Source: Chloroflexota bacterium (GTDB lineage Bacteria > Chloroflexota > UBA11872). Taken from it: 64,000 bases of DNA. Shown piece by piece: positions 17,694 through 26,260 of this stretch. Under the pieces are notes generated by a model. The model made no database searches, was not told the DNA's origin, and was given only the letters and a program-made list of their open reading frames with translations. Within the stretch, counting starts at the first letter, position 1. Each line of letters begins with the position of its first letter. The translations under genes were made by a program, and so were the position numbers. The stretch is taken from NCBI GenBank assembly GCA_026706485.1, contig JAPOYR010000002.1, forward strand, positions 1 to 64,000, read 5' to 3'.

Positions 17694-19574
17694 ATGGCAT
17701 GGCGTAGGCCCTTGTCCTTTCGCCCAGGCCAGGATGCACGCTGGCTCCTAGCCCGTCGGCTCCCCGCGGTGAGCGGGCCTCTCACGACGTTGCTTGGCGC
17801 ACTCATCGTGGTGGGCGTACTCCAAAGCCTCGGGTTCATTCTCGCGACGGGGGTGCTCGTCGGCGCGGTGCCAGACGCCATCGGCGGAGGGCTCGGCTCC
17901 GCCGCGGGAACTCGCCTGCTGACCGCCCTCGCGGTGGTCGTGGTTCTCTTTGTGGTTGGGCAGGTGGTCGAGCCGCTGCGGTCCACGGTGGCCGACACCC
18001 TCGGCAGGCAGCTTGAAGGACACCTGCGGACCAGGATCATCGCCGCCTCGGTCGGCCTCCATCCGCCGACGGGGATCGGGCATCTCGAGGATCCGAGGCT
18101 TCGCGATCTCATCGCACGGGCACGGGGTGCCGCGCTTGGACAGCACACGCCGGCGATGGCCTTGCACGGGCTCGTCTACGTTGCCACCACGCGCCTGGAG
18201 CTGGTCGGCGTGGTCGCCATGACCGCGATCTACTTCCACTGGTGGCTTGCCGCGGGACTGACTGGAGTCCTGCTGGCGGCGAGGGTCCTCGTGCGCCGCC
18301 CATCGGCAGGCGTAGTGGCGGCGGTCGCGGACACGACGGCCGATCTGTGGCGGTCGGACTACTACGCCGACTTGGCCCTCGCACCCGGCGTGGCCAAAGA
18401 GACGAGAGTCTTCGGACTCGGCGACTGGATCGTCGACCGGTTTCGCGGCCACTGGTTCGAAGGCATGGAACGACTCTGGGCCGCCCGGCGTGCGGGCACC
18501 CAGGCGGCCGCTCCGTGGGTCGTCGCGATTGTCTTCCTCTCCGTACTCGCCACCCTGGTCATCGCCGGGCGTGCGGCCGCGAACGGCGACCTGAGCTTGA
18601 CGGCCCTCGCCATCGTGGGCCAGTCCGTGCTCGGCATGGCCGGCATCCTCTTCAGCTTTCCCCAGCAGGAGCGGTGGCTTGACGAGGGGTCCCTCACAGT
18701 GCCCGCCGTTGAGGAGTTCGAACGGGAGGCGCGGTCGCATCGGCTGACCTCCGGCACTAGGAATCCAAGGTCGGCGGCCGGCACAGATATTCGCTTCGCA
18801 AACGTGTCGTTCGGCTATCCGGGAACCGACGTCGAGGTCTTGCGTCATCTCGATCTCAGAATCCCCGTCGGTCGGTCGCTGGCGATCGTTGGGACCAACG
18901 GTGCGGGCAAGACGACCCTCATCAAGCTGCTGTGCCGACTCTACGAGCCGACGGACGGCCAAATCGCGCTGGGTGAATCGGACCTGCGTGACCTCGATCT
19001 CGTCGCCTGGCGGCGCGAGATCGCCGTCATATTTCAAGACTTCGTGCGCTACGAGCTTACCGCCGCCGACAACGTGGGTCTCGGTGCGGTCGAACGGCGC
19101 TGGGACCGTGCACTGCTGGAGCGGTCGGCGCAGCGGGCTGGAGCCGACGACCTGATTGCGGGGCTCCCACACGGGTGGGACACGGTGCTGTCGCGGCAGT
19201 ACCGCAACGGCTCGGACATATCGGGGGGAGAGTGGCAGCGCGTGGCCATCGCTCGGGCGCTCGGTGCCCTGGAGGCAGGCAGCCGCGTGCTGGTCCTCGA
19301 CGAGCCCACGGCGCACCTCGACGTGAGGGCGGAGGTCGAATTCTTCGATCGATTCCTGGAGCTCACGAGGGGCGTGACGACGATCCTGATCTCGCATCGC
19401 TTCTCGACGGTGCGAAGGGCCGATGCCATCTGTGTGCTCGACGGCGGCCGTGTCGTGGAGCGCGGTACCCATGACGAGCTGATGGATCTTGGCGGCCACT
19501 ATGCGCGCATGTACTCGATCCAGGCCGAGCGGTTCAGGGAACAGGCGGCTGAAGGTGTGGACCCGGATGGGTAA
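17694..19574 (+). CDS. ABC exporter half-transporter, first of a heterodimer
   Basis: 626 residues. About six membrane segments in the first ~320 residues (e.g. LIVVGVLQSLGFILATGVLV, VVVVLFVVG, ALATLVIAG-type runs). The nucleotide-binding domain has Walker A GTNGAGKTT (~400-408), signature SGGEWQ (~510) and Walker B VLVLDEPTAHLD (~531-542). Starts at ATG 17694. The next gene overlaps it by eight bases and encodes the partner, so the pair likely forms a heterodimer exporting a peptide, lipid or drug. No substrate-processing domain or precursor gene is visible nearby. Confidence 0.88.
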   Translation: MAWRRPLSFRPGQDARWLLARRLPAVSGPLTTLLGALIVVGVLQSLGFILATGVLVGAVPDAIGGGLGSAAGTRLLTALAVVVVLFVVGQVVEPLRSTVADTLGRQLEGHLRTRIIAASVGLHPPTGIGHLEDPRLRDLIARARGAALGQHTPAMALHGLVYVATTRLELVGVVAMTAIYFHWWLAAGLTGVLLAARVLVRRPSAGVVAAVADTTADLWRSDYYADLALAPGVAKETRVFGLGDWIVDRFRGHWFEGMERLWAARRAGTQAAAPWVVAIVFLSVLATLVIAGRAAANGDLSLTALAIVGQSVLGMAGILFSFPQQERWLDEGSLTVPAVEEFEREARSHRLTSGTRNPRSAAGTDIRFANVSFGYPGTDVEVLRHLDLRIPVGRSLAIVGTNGAGKTTLIKLLCRLYEPTDGQIALGESDLRDLDLVAWRREIAVIFQDFVRYELTAADNVGLGAVERRWDRALLERSAQRAGADDLIAGLPHGWDTVLSRQYRNGSDISGGEWQRVAIARALGALEAGSRVLVLDEPTAHLDVRAEVEFFDRFLELTRGVTTILISHRFSTVRRADAICVLDGGRVVERGTHDELMDLGGHYARMYSIQAERFREQAAEGVDPDG

Positions 19575-21354
19575 GCCCCTGCGCTCGATATGGCTCGTCG
19601 TGACGTTGGCCGCGCGCGCCGACCCCCGGCGGGCTTTGCTGGTCGCGCTGATGGAGCTGGCGAACGGGCTCTGCGTCGCGACGTTGCCGCTGTGGCTGAA
19701 ACTGCTGGCGGACGCCGCCGTCGACCGTGACGCGACCATGGCGCTCGTGGCGGCCGCGGGCGGAGCGTGCGCGGTCACGATCGGGATCTTCGCGGGTTGG
19801 CTGGGAGCCAACGGCCAGACGGTTCTGCGAGAGCGAACCGGTCTCGCGCTCGAGGAACGTCTGGCCCGGCTCAGCCTTGGCGTTCCCGGCCTGGAGCATC
19901 ACGAACGCCCCGACTATCGGGACACGCTCGCCCTGCTGCGCGAAGAGCGAGGCAGGCTCGGCGACTCCTTCTACGCGACGATTTCGGGGCTGCAGCTGGT
20001 AGTGCGCTTCGGCGCGACCCTCGTCTTGCTGATCACGGTCCACTTCTCCCTGGTGCTCTTGCCCGTCTTTGGGCTCGTTCTCCTGGAGACTGGACGAAAG
20101 GCCGAGCGGCTCCGCCAATCGGCGATGGCGGAAACGGCAGAGCCGTTGCGAACGGCGAACCACCTCGTGGAGACCGCGACCTCCGCCGGGCCCGCGAGAG
20201 AGCTGCTGGTCTTCGGTCTTGGGGATGAGTTCCTGCGGCGGCATCGAGCCATCTGGGGCGGGATCGATCGGGCGCGGACCAGGGCGGCTATCCACGAGGT
20301 GGCGCTCAAGACCGCGGGCTGGGTGGTGCTCTCGGTCGGCTACGCGGCGGCGGTTGCGCTTGCCACGTGGCTGGCCGTCGAGGGTCGGGCAACTGCCGGT
20401 GACGTCCTGATGACGCTGAGTCTGGCCGGCCAGGTTCACGGGTACGTCGCGGGCGGCGCGGGCCTGTTCGCGTGGATATTGGGCACCCTCAAGGCTGTCG
20501 AGCGGCTTCTGTGGCTGTCCGACTACTCGTCGGATGCCGCCAGGACCGATACCGGTCACACGCCTTCGCCGCGACGGCTTACGGCCGGCATAGACCTCAA
20601 GGACGTGTCCTTCACATATCCGGGAACCGGCAATGAGGTGCTCTCTGATGTTTCCCTGCACCTGCCGGCTGGCAGCACGGTGGCGATCATCGGGGAAAAC
20701 GGTGCCGGGAAGACGACGCTGGTCAAGCTCCTGTGTCGGTTCTACGACCCGTCGCAGGGGCGCATCGTCATTGATGGGACGGGGCTCGATCAGCACGACC
20801 TTGAAGACTGGCGAGCGGGAGTAACGGCGGCTTTCCAGGACTTCGCTCGCTTCCAGTTCGTCGCCCGGGAGACCGTCGGCGTTGGGGACCTGCAGGCTGT
20901 CGAAGACCTATCGGCCGTGGAACGGGCGGTTTCCCGGGCCGGCGCCGAAGATGTCTCAGCGGGTCTGCCTTCTGGCCTGGAGACGCAGTTGGGACGGGAA
21001 TGGAAGTGTGGGGTTGAACTCTCCGAAGGTCAATGGCAGAAGCTGGCTCTGGCCAGGGCGCTGATGCGGGAGCGGCCCGTATTGCTGATCCTGGACGAGC
21101 CGACGGCCAGTCTGGACGCGGAGACGGAATATGCGCTGTTCGCCCGGTATGCGTCCGCGGTGAAGGCGACGGCTTCTGAGGTTGGGACGATCACGATTCT
21201 GGTCTCGCATCGCTTTTCCACCGTTCGCATGGCCGACTCAATCGTCGTGTTGGACAGCGGCCGGGTGATCGAGGTCGGCAACCATGACGCGCTGATGGCT
21301 CGTGGCGGGCTCTACGCGGAACTCTATGGGCTGCAGGAGAGGGCCTATCGCTAA
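19567..21354 (+). CDS. ABC exporter half-transporter, second of a heterodimer
   Basis: 595 residues from ATG at 19567, overlapping the first gene's stop (ATGGGTAA). A longer frame from 19489 runs inside the first gene. Membrane domain ~1-320, then an ATPase with Walker A GENGAGKTT (~376), signature LSEGQWQKLA (~484) and Walker B LLILDEPTASLD (~507). The signature departs from LSGGQ (Glu for Gly), in line with an asymmetric pair having one degenerate site. Function as for its partner. Confidence 0.88.
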   Translation: MGKPLRSIWLVVTLAARADPRRALLVALMELANGLCVATLPLWLKLLADAAVDRDATMALVAAAGGACAVTIGIFAGWLGANGQTVLRERTGLALEERLARLSLGVPGLEHHERPDYRDTLALLREERGRLGDSFYATISGLQLVVRFGATLVLLITVHFSLVLLPVFGLVLLETGRKAERLRQSAMAETAEPLRTANHLVETATSAGPARELLVFGLGDEFLRRHRAIWGGIDRARTRAAIHEVALKTAGWVVLSVGYAAAVALATWLAVEGRATAGDVLMTLSLAGQVHGYVAGGAGLFAWILGTLKAVERLLWLSDYSSDAARTDTGHTPSPRRLTAGIDLKDVSFTYPGTGNEVLSDVSLHLPAGSTVAIIGENGAGKTTLVKLLCRFYDPSQGRIVIDGTGLDQHDLEDWRAGVTAAFQDFARFQFVARETVGVGDLQAVEDLSAVERAVSRAGAEDVSAGLPSGLETQLGREWKCGVELSEGQWQKLALARALMRERPVLLILDEPTASLDAETEYALFARYASAVKATASEVGTITILVSHRFSTVRMADSIVVLDSGRVIEVGNHDALMARGGLYAELYGLQERAYR

Positions 21355-21721
21355 GGACGATGACGTCTTTGAGACCATACCCCCAAAGTGATCAAGCTCG
21401 GACGACAGATCCAGAGCGAATCTCAAGCGAGAGTTCTCGATGTTATCAAGTGTGGTGGGCTAAGACGCACGGACTCGCAAACTCTTCGGTGGGAGGCACA
21501 CGTTTCAGGACTAGACCAGACGGCACCCAATAGGCGCGGCGATCATCCAGCCTTCAGGGTTGGAGACTCTTCCTCTATCTCCGACCATGCCGAGACATCC
21601 CCTGCTGTGGGACTCGTCTTCGCGGCCTCACCCCGGCCAAGACTTGACCGTCCACTCGGATTCGCCGGGCGTGCCCTCCACTCGAAAGCCACGCTTCGCT
21701 CCTACCCTGACTGGAAGAACA
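21355..21721. other. 367-bp convergent intergenic region
   Basis: Between the end of the exporter pair (plus strand) and the end of the kinase gene (minus strand). No convincing gene or terminator hairpin is seen. Confidence 0.4.
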
Positions 21722-23209
21722 CTAGCTCGCCCGTCTCCAAGTGCCACTGGGGTCACTTTCTGGCAGGTGGATTGGACGGTGGAGGAGATCTTGTGCAGCC
21801 TGGCCAAACCAACCAAGCCAACGCTCAACAAAGTAGATCTCATCTCCCTGGTCAATCGCCTCAAACGGCCGGGCAACCTGGAATTCCGCTGTGATTGGCG
21901 CAAGCGCGATATACGCTTCGCGCCCGGGACCTAGTGCAAAGGGGTCAATACGGCCTCGTTTAGCAATGAACGCACTGATCATGAACGCAGTTTCGTACCA
22001 CCGGAACACTCCGGCTTCTTGGGCGTCACAGTACCAAAGCGAATGAGATCGCCCTTCGAAGCCATGCGAATCTGGTTGAATCTGGAGCGTTATGCTCGAG
22101 TAAGCCACGATTTCAAACGGTGAGCCATGGGTATCACCGTCAGGGCATTCCTCCGCCATCCGAGAGGGTTCTACACTCAATTTCGCTTCATTCAAAGACC
22201 ATGACCATCCTGGAATCGGTCCTGAATGCTCGGACGCGGGTGCATTCAACATGATCTGTGCGTGCAACAGACCGATTACACGCGCCAACGACCGATCTGC
22301 TGCCCTACACAGTTCAAGGCGTCGCATGGCTTCTGATCGAGCTACAGATTCTTGCCGATCTTCTTCGGCCTGCCGACTAACGGCAATTGCGTTCGCCCTT
22401 TGTAGGCTACCTGCTCCCTCCGAAGCTTCCCGTAAACTCTCGCCCAGTCTCGCCAATAGGTTGCGAGGCCGCGGTCTTGCTTCGGGACCTTTGTAAATGC
22501 ACTCATCTATCAAGGATTGCATCTTCAGAGGAATACCTGAGATTGACTCTGGAGTCTCTTCGAGGTGCTGACGCCGGTAGTCATGCACCTCCGGGCCTAC
22601 AAATGGCACCTGTCCGGCAAGCAACTCGTAGGCGACAATTCCCAGGGAATACACGTCTGTGGCACTGCTGGCTCGCTCTCCTCGCCACTGCTCAGGAGCC
22701 GCGTAGCGGGGAGTCATCGCATACTTATGCGTGTCTGGTGCCGTGGTGGCCTCGGCATATCTGGAGATTCCAAAGTCTGCCAGGCACCACTGTCCATTAA
22801 ACAGGAGAATGTTGTCGGGCTTGATGTCCCGATGTACAACTCGTGCTTCGATTGCTGCTAGGGCTTGAGTGACATCAGAGAGCACTCGCACCGACTCATC
22901 AGCCGAGAGTTGTTCGACGTTTTCGCAAAGATACTCTCTCAGCGACTTTTCGGCCTTCGGCATGAGGAGGACCCAAAAGTCGTTCCACTCGCCCCGGTCG
23001 ATGACAGGCACGATGTTTGGAACCCCGTCCAAGTCCTCAAACAGGATCTCTCGGTCGGCACCTGGGGCCTTCGGAATGAGCTTAATCACTGCGGTCTCAC
23101 CGGATTCTGACCGAGCGAGGTGAACGCGCGCAAAGCCACCTGAACCGATTTCGTGCTCGATACACCACTTTCGGCCAAGGCAGATTTCGCCCCCGATGTG
23201 GTTGGGCAT
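21722..23209 (-). CDS. Eukaryotic-type serine/threonine protein kinase
   Basis: 495 residues from ATG at 23209 (MPNHIGGEIC; ATG 23227 is an alternative; numbering here is from 23227). The kinase domain is complete: glycine loop GSGGFARV (~28-35), ATP-site Lys in AVIKL (~49), catalytic loop HRDIKPDN (132-139), DFG (151-153) and APEQW (177-181). The C-terminal ~220 residues hold no membrane helix and no PASTA repeats, so it is a soluble kinase with an unidentified domain (IPGWSWSLNEAKLSVEP; ITLQIQPDSHGFEGR). Its place in a mobile element with defence-type cargo suggests an immune role, as for Stk2-like kinases, but that is inference. Confidence 0.85.
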   Translation of the reverse strand: MPNHIGGEICLGRKWCIEHEIGSGGFARVHLARSESGETAVIKLIPKAPGADREILFEDLDGVPNIVPVIDRGEWNDFWVLLMPKAEKSLREYLCENVEQLSADESVRVLSDVTQALAAIEARVVHRDIKPDNILLFNGQWCLADFGISRYAEATTAPDTHKYAMTPRYAAPEQWRGERASSATDVYSLGIVAYELLAGQVPFVGPEVHDYRRQHLEETPESISGIPLKMQSLIDECIYKGPEARPRPRNLLARLGESLREASEGAGSLQRANAIAVSRQAEEDRQESVARSEAMRRLELCRAADRSLARVIGLLHAQIMLNAPASEHSGPIPGWSWSLNEAKLSVEPSRMAEECPDGDTHGSPFEIVAYSSITLQIQPDSHGFEGRSHSLWYCDAQEAGVFRWYETAFMISAFIAKRGRIDPFALGPGREAYIALAPITAEFQVARPFEAIDQGDEIYFVERWLGWFGQAAQDLLHRPIHLPESDPSGTWRRAS

Positions 23210-23331
23210 GACGTTCAGCGGCTGCACGCTTTCGAATGTCCGGATTCTGCGGAGCTTTCGCTAAGACGATGGTAGTCCAATTCTGATCCGAAACCGCGAA
23301 TGAGGCCGATCCACCCAAGGGATTCCCGGGG

Positions 23332-23707
23332 TCAGGGCTTCCGACAATCCCGGGTCGTGATGTCGAAAAGGCCAGGCTGCACCACGCCCAGGTCCCCGTC
23401 CAACGACGTGTCGGACGTCTGGAGAAGCTCGCCGAAAACGGCTCGTAGCCGCGCGGTGGCCTCGTGCTGGAAGACCATGGTCGCGGTAGCCAAGCGACGA
23501 TTCACCGCAGTGTCGTCCACCACGCACTGCTGCCATGCGTGCCGCAGACGGCCAAGTGTGATTACGGTCTCCCGCAGGCTGGCCTCCCCGTGCTTCGCCT
23601 CTTGTCGAAGGCTGCCGGCAATTCAGCCAACTCTGCCACCACCGTCCCAATCTCATCGGAAGGCGCGACAGCTCATGGATGAGGCTGTCGACCGCCGACC
23701 GACCCAA
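23332..23707 (-). pseudogene. Twice-frameshifted small helical gene
   Basis: Three consecutive frames give one smooth helical protein: MGRSAVDSLIHELSRLP, then DEIGTVVAELAELPAAF, then RQEAKHGEASLRETVITL and HAWQQCVVDDTAVNRRLATA up to a stop at 23332. The protein would be ~120 residues. No family recognised. Two single-base changes would be needed to read it. Confidence 0.4.
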
Positions 23708-23767
23708 GGGGCGAAAGACTAGGCGCCAGCCCCGCCGTGCTCCGGTACCAGAATCCAGAATGAACCG

Positions 23768-24391
23768 CTAGACATAATCGTCCATGGACGGCTGTGCGTC
23801 GCGATATGCATCGATTGCGTCAATTGTTCCACTAAAGAGATTTCCCAGCCCCTCCATAACATGCGCGACGTTTGCCAGCGGAACCCTGTCCTTTTGTGTT
23901 TCGATCGGCTTACCGTCTTTACCAACGTCATATCGATAGGCCGTCGATGTTGGATCTACCTTCATAAACGCCTTAATGTTCGCTTCAACGACATCGTGTG
24001 GCTCGTTTGACTCAGGAAAGATCTCGTCAAGCATTGGCCTACACTCGCGCCACAACTTCCACAAGTTATGTCCCGTTGGATATGCACCACAGTGCCCGAG
24101 CAGAGAGCGCGCATCTACAATCACCGTCTTGAGCTTCAATTCGAGGTAATGCCTATAGGAAAACATGATTGGATACACGAGGGAATCTTGGTCCATCTGG
24201 GTAGAAGCCACATGTTCGACAAGCAGATCACCAGCCTGGAGAAAGCCGTCAGCTATTAGACTTACCCCGCCGGATTGTCCGACGATGGCAGTATTCCACC
24301 AGTCCTCGTCTTCCTTGAACAGTTCGTCATCCGGACTGGGCCACTTCGGGTCAGGCGAGTCGAACAATTGTCCTCCGAATCTTGATCGCAT
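23768..24391 (-). CDS. Hypothetical protein, 207 residues, HEPN-like helical core
   Basis: Starts MRSRFGGQLFDSPDPKWP at 24391 (a frame to 24469 is open but poorer). The centre reads MFSYRHYLELKLKTVIVDAR, then YPTGHNLWKLWRECRPMLDEIF, a helical pattern seen in HEPN-like hypothetical proteins encoded in defence neighbourhoods; no R-x4-6-H motif is clear. The tail contains YRYDVGKDGKPIETQ. Last gene of element A, ending ~300 bp from the att core at 24687. Function unknown. Confidence 0.6.
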   Translation of the reverse strand: MRSRFGGQLFDSPDPKWPSPDDELFKEDEDWWNTAIVGQSGGVSLIADGFLQAGDLLVEHVASTQMDQDSLVYPIMFSYRHYLELKLKTVIVDARSLLGHCGAYPTGHNLWKLWRECRPMLDEIFPESNEPHDVVEANIKAFMKVDPTSTAYRYDVGKDGKPIETQKDRVPLANVAHVMEGLGNLFSGTIDAIDAYRDAQPSMDDYV

Positions 24392-24802
24392 ACAGGCTAT
24401 GGTGGCATATCCTTGAGTCACCGTTCGGGTGCCGACGGCGAGAGCTCGACGGGGCGGTCGGGCCCCCATCCAAACTCTTCGTCATTGACCTCGAACCCGA
24501 GCACCTTGTCCTTGCCATCGTCTGCGTCCGTCAGATCTCTGCCTTCGGCGCTAGTCTTGGCTTGCCGACTCATTGAATGCGCTGACCCGGACTTGGCAAA
24601 CCACCCACGAATGATCACGCTAGACGATCCGCTCGACGGCGATGCCCGCGCTCGCTAAGTCGATCAACGCGAATTCGACCTCGATCTTAGAAGAACCGCG
24701 GGAAAAACTGCCGCGTTTGCGCGACGCCAAACCTGATACGGCCTCGAGGCCGATCTACAGGCCGTTGCCCCCTTCTTGGAGCAATGGCACGGAAATTCTA
24801 CG

Positions 24803-25258
24803 TTATTTCGAGGGAAATTCCGCCTGTGCAAGTGCCAGAAACTCGCGAGTCACGGCCTCAACCGCGGGTCGCCGATAGGCGGCCCATAGATGCTGGCGGC
24901 TCCGAAGTCCCAGGCGCGCCGCAATGGCGGCCATCGGTTGGCCCTCGCAATAGAGCTGCAAAGCCAGCACTTGCCGCGGCGTCAGGATCGCCGATGCCCG
25001 CTCGGTTGCCTGCTGAAGGAGCGTACGGGCCGCATGAATGTCGGCAAAGGCGCTTCGTCGAAAGCGCTGGCGTGCCAGGCGTTGCACGCCCGGCAGTCCG
25101 ACGAGAGCAGAGTCGAGCAACCGATAGCCGTCCGCACGGTGACGCAACGCGTCGTCGACCCACCGGTAATAGGCGGCAAACGACCGCCGGCCGCGCCGCA
25201 GCGTTCGGCGGTGCGCAAGTCCACGCCCAAGAATTGGCATGTGGGCAGCCCCGGTCAT
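24803..25258 (-). CDS. Element-end HTH protein, copy B
   Basis: 151 residues from ATG at 25258 (MTGAAHMPILGRGL), chosen because copy C has a start at the aligned position; the frame is open much further upstream. The N-terminal half is basic and helical (RRGRRSFAAYYRWVDDALRH, GVQRLARQRF). The C-terminal half is a sigma-region-4/LuxR-like HTH: ILTPRQVLALQLYCEGQPMA, then AARLGLRSRQHLWAAYRRPA. Transcribed toward the att core, ~110 bp away. Likely a DNA-binding regulator of the element, e.g. of excision; no named family is recognised. Confidence 0.7.
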   Translation of the reverse strand: MTGAAHMPILGRGLAHRRTLRRGRRSFAAYYRWVDDALRHRADGYRLLDSALVGLPGVQRLARQRFRRSAFADIHAARTLLQQATERASAILTPRQVLALQLYCEGQPMAAIAARLGLRSRQHLWAAYRRPAVEAVTREFLALAQAEFPSK

Positions 25259-25317
25259 CTGCAGGCTCCGATCGAACGAGTAGTACGGCTCTAGGATGCA
25301 GACGCAGAGTCCTGATG

Positions 25318-25332
25318 GGTATGCAGGATTCC
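25318..25332 (-). promoter_or_regulatory. GGATTCC-type operator, copy B
   Basis: Plus-strand GGTATGCAGGATTCC, 60 bp upstream of the copy B HTH gene. The GGATTCC half-site is conserved and the other half is weak. Confidence 0.55.
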
Positions 25333-25335
25333 ATA

Positions 25336-26260
25336 AGGTCGGGGAGGCAGACGTCGCCGGGTGTCCCCTTGCTGAGTGCAGTCTTCGGACCTCGATGCCG
25401 CTCCAAAGTCGAGACTTAACCATCCAGTCCCGAGTACGGCGACAGCCAGCGTCCGCCCATTTTGAATGCGGATTGGCGTGTGGCAATTGGAGACGGACAA
25501 GTCCCGCACCAAGTGCAGGCACCGGGCGGGTGCCACGCTGAGGCACACGTTGGACTGCCTATGGCAGCTAACACTCACATCCTGGCACCACGACGCTCCT
25601 CCTTCCGCCCGTCCGCGGACCGTCAAGGCCCGCCGCGTCCTAGCGCTGGCGGGCCGCGAACACCATACGGCGGCACTCTGGCCGGCGGCTCGATCCGCCG
25701 CCAACGAAGTCTGAAGTCCCGAGCGACTTCCCACCGCTCGGGCATCTTTACACCGACGACGGGCACGACCTCCCGGGGCGTCGTCGTCCTCATTCTCGCG
25801 ACGCGGACGACCTCCCGGCGTCCGGTCGCACTAGTCAGTGCCGCAGGCCCGCGTCGATTGCTCGCTGCGCGGGATATGCGGTACCCCCAGCATGCAGCTT
25901 CGGTCGTTGCGGCTACCCAGGCTTCCGCAATTGGCATTCCGCGGATGACCGACGGCACCGCAAACCGACACGTGGACGCTGCCGATGGTCGGTACGGCTG
26001 CGACGCGGTTGGAGGCGTGATACAGGGCCAGCCGGCACGATGCCGATCCGCCGGTCATGGAGTCATATACGCCCCGCGGTCGCGGCCATAGGGCTCCCCC
26101 ACACGTCGAGAAGCTCGCGCGGTGTGTCCTCGTGCTAGTACGGCTGAGAGCGGGCCACGTCGGAGGTGCGGGCGGCGCCAGCCGAGCCGACCCCGAGAGC
26201 AGATCTACGCAGCGACGGGGTTCGACCGGCAAGAGGATCGGCCGCTTGATTCCGGGGCTG
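25336..26260. other. ~0.9 kb without a recognisable gene
   Basis: Several overlapping open frames exist on both strands, but all have the Arg/Pro/Ser-rich composition of chance frames in high-GC DNA. Short repeats of the form CGACCTCCCGG occur near 25767-25820. I see no functional feature here. Confidence 0.4.

Larger units (their letters stand above)
24687..25335. repeat. Element-end repeat, copy B
   Basis: The second copy of the ~640 bp module, starting at TTAGAAG (24687-24693). The noncoding part contains CGCGGGAAAAACTGCCGCG and the palindrome GGCCTCGAGGCC. It is near-identical to copy C over long stretches. Confidence 0.85.

Noticed and set aside
17748-19811. A 687-codon open frame on the minus strand opposite the ABC exporter
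   Set aside because: Its translation is Arg/Pro/His/Asp-rich with no domain, while the opposite strand has complete ABC transporter motifs.
24600-24686. A tRNA-Arg fragment left of the second att core
   Set aside because: Only the TTAGAAG core and a short ATTCGACC are present; no T arm or acceptor strand can be aligned.
25259-25546. Upstream extension of the copy B HTH gene
   Set aside because: Copy C has its start at the position of ATG 25258, and the conserved operator lies inside the proposed extension.
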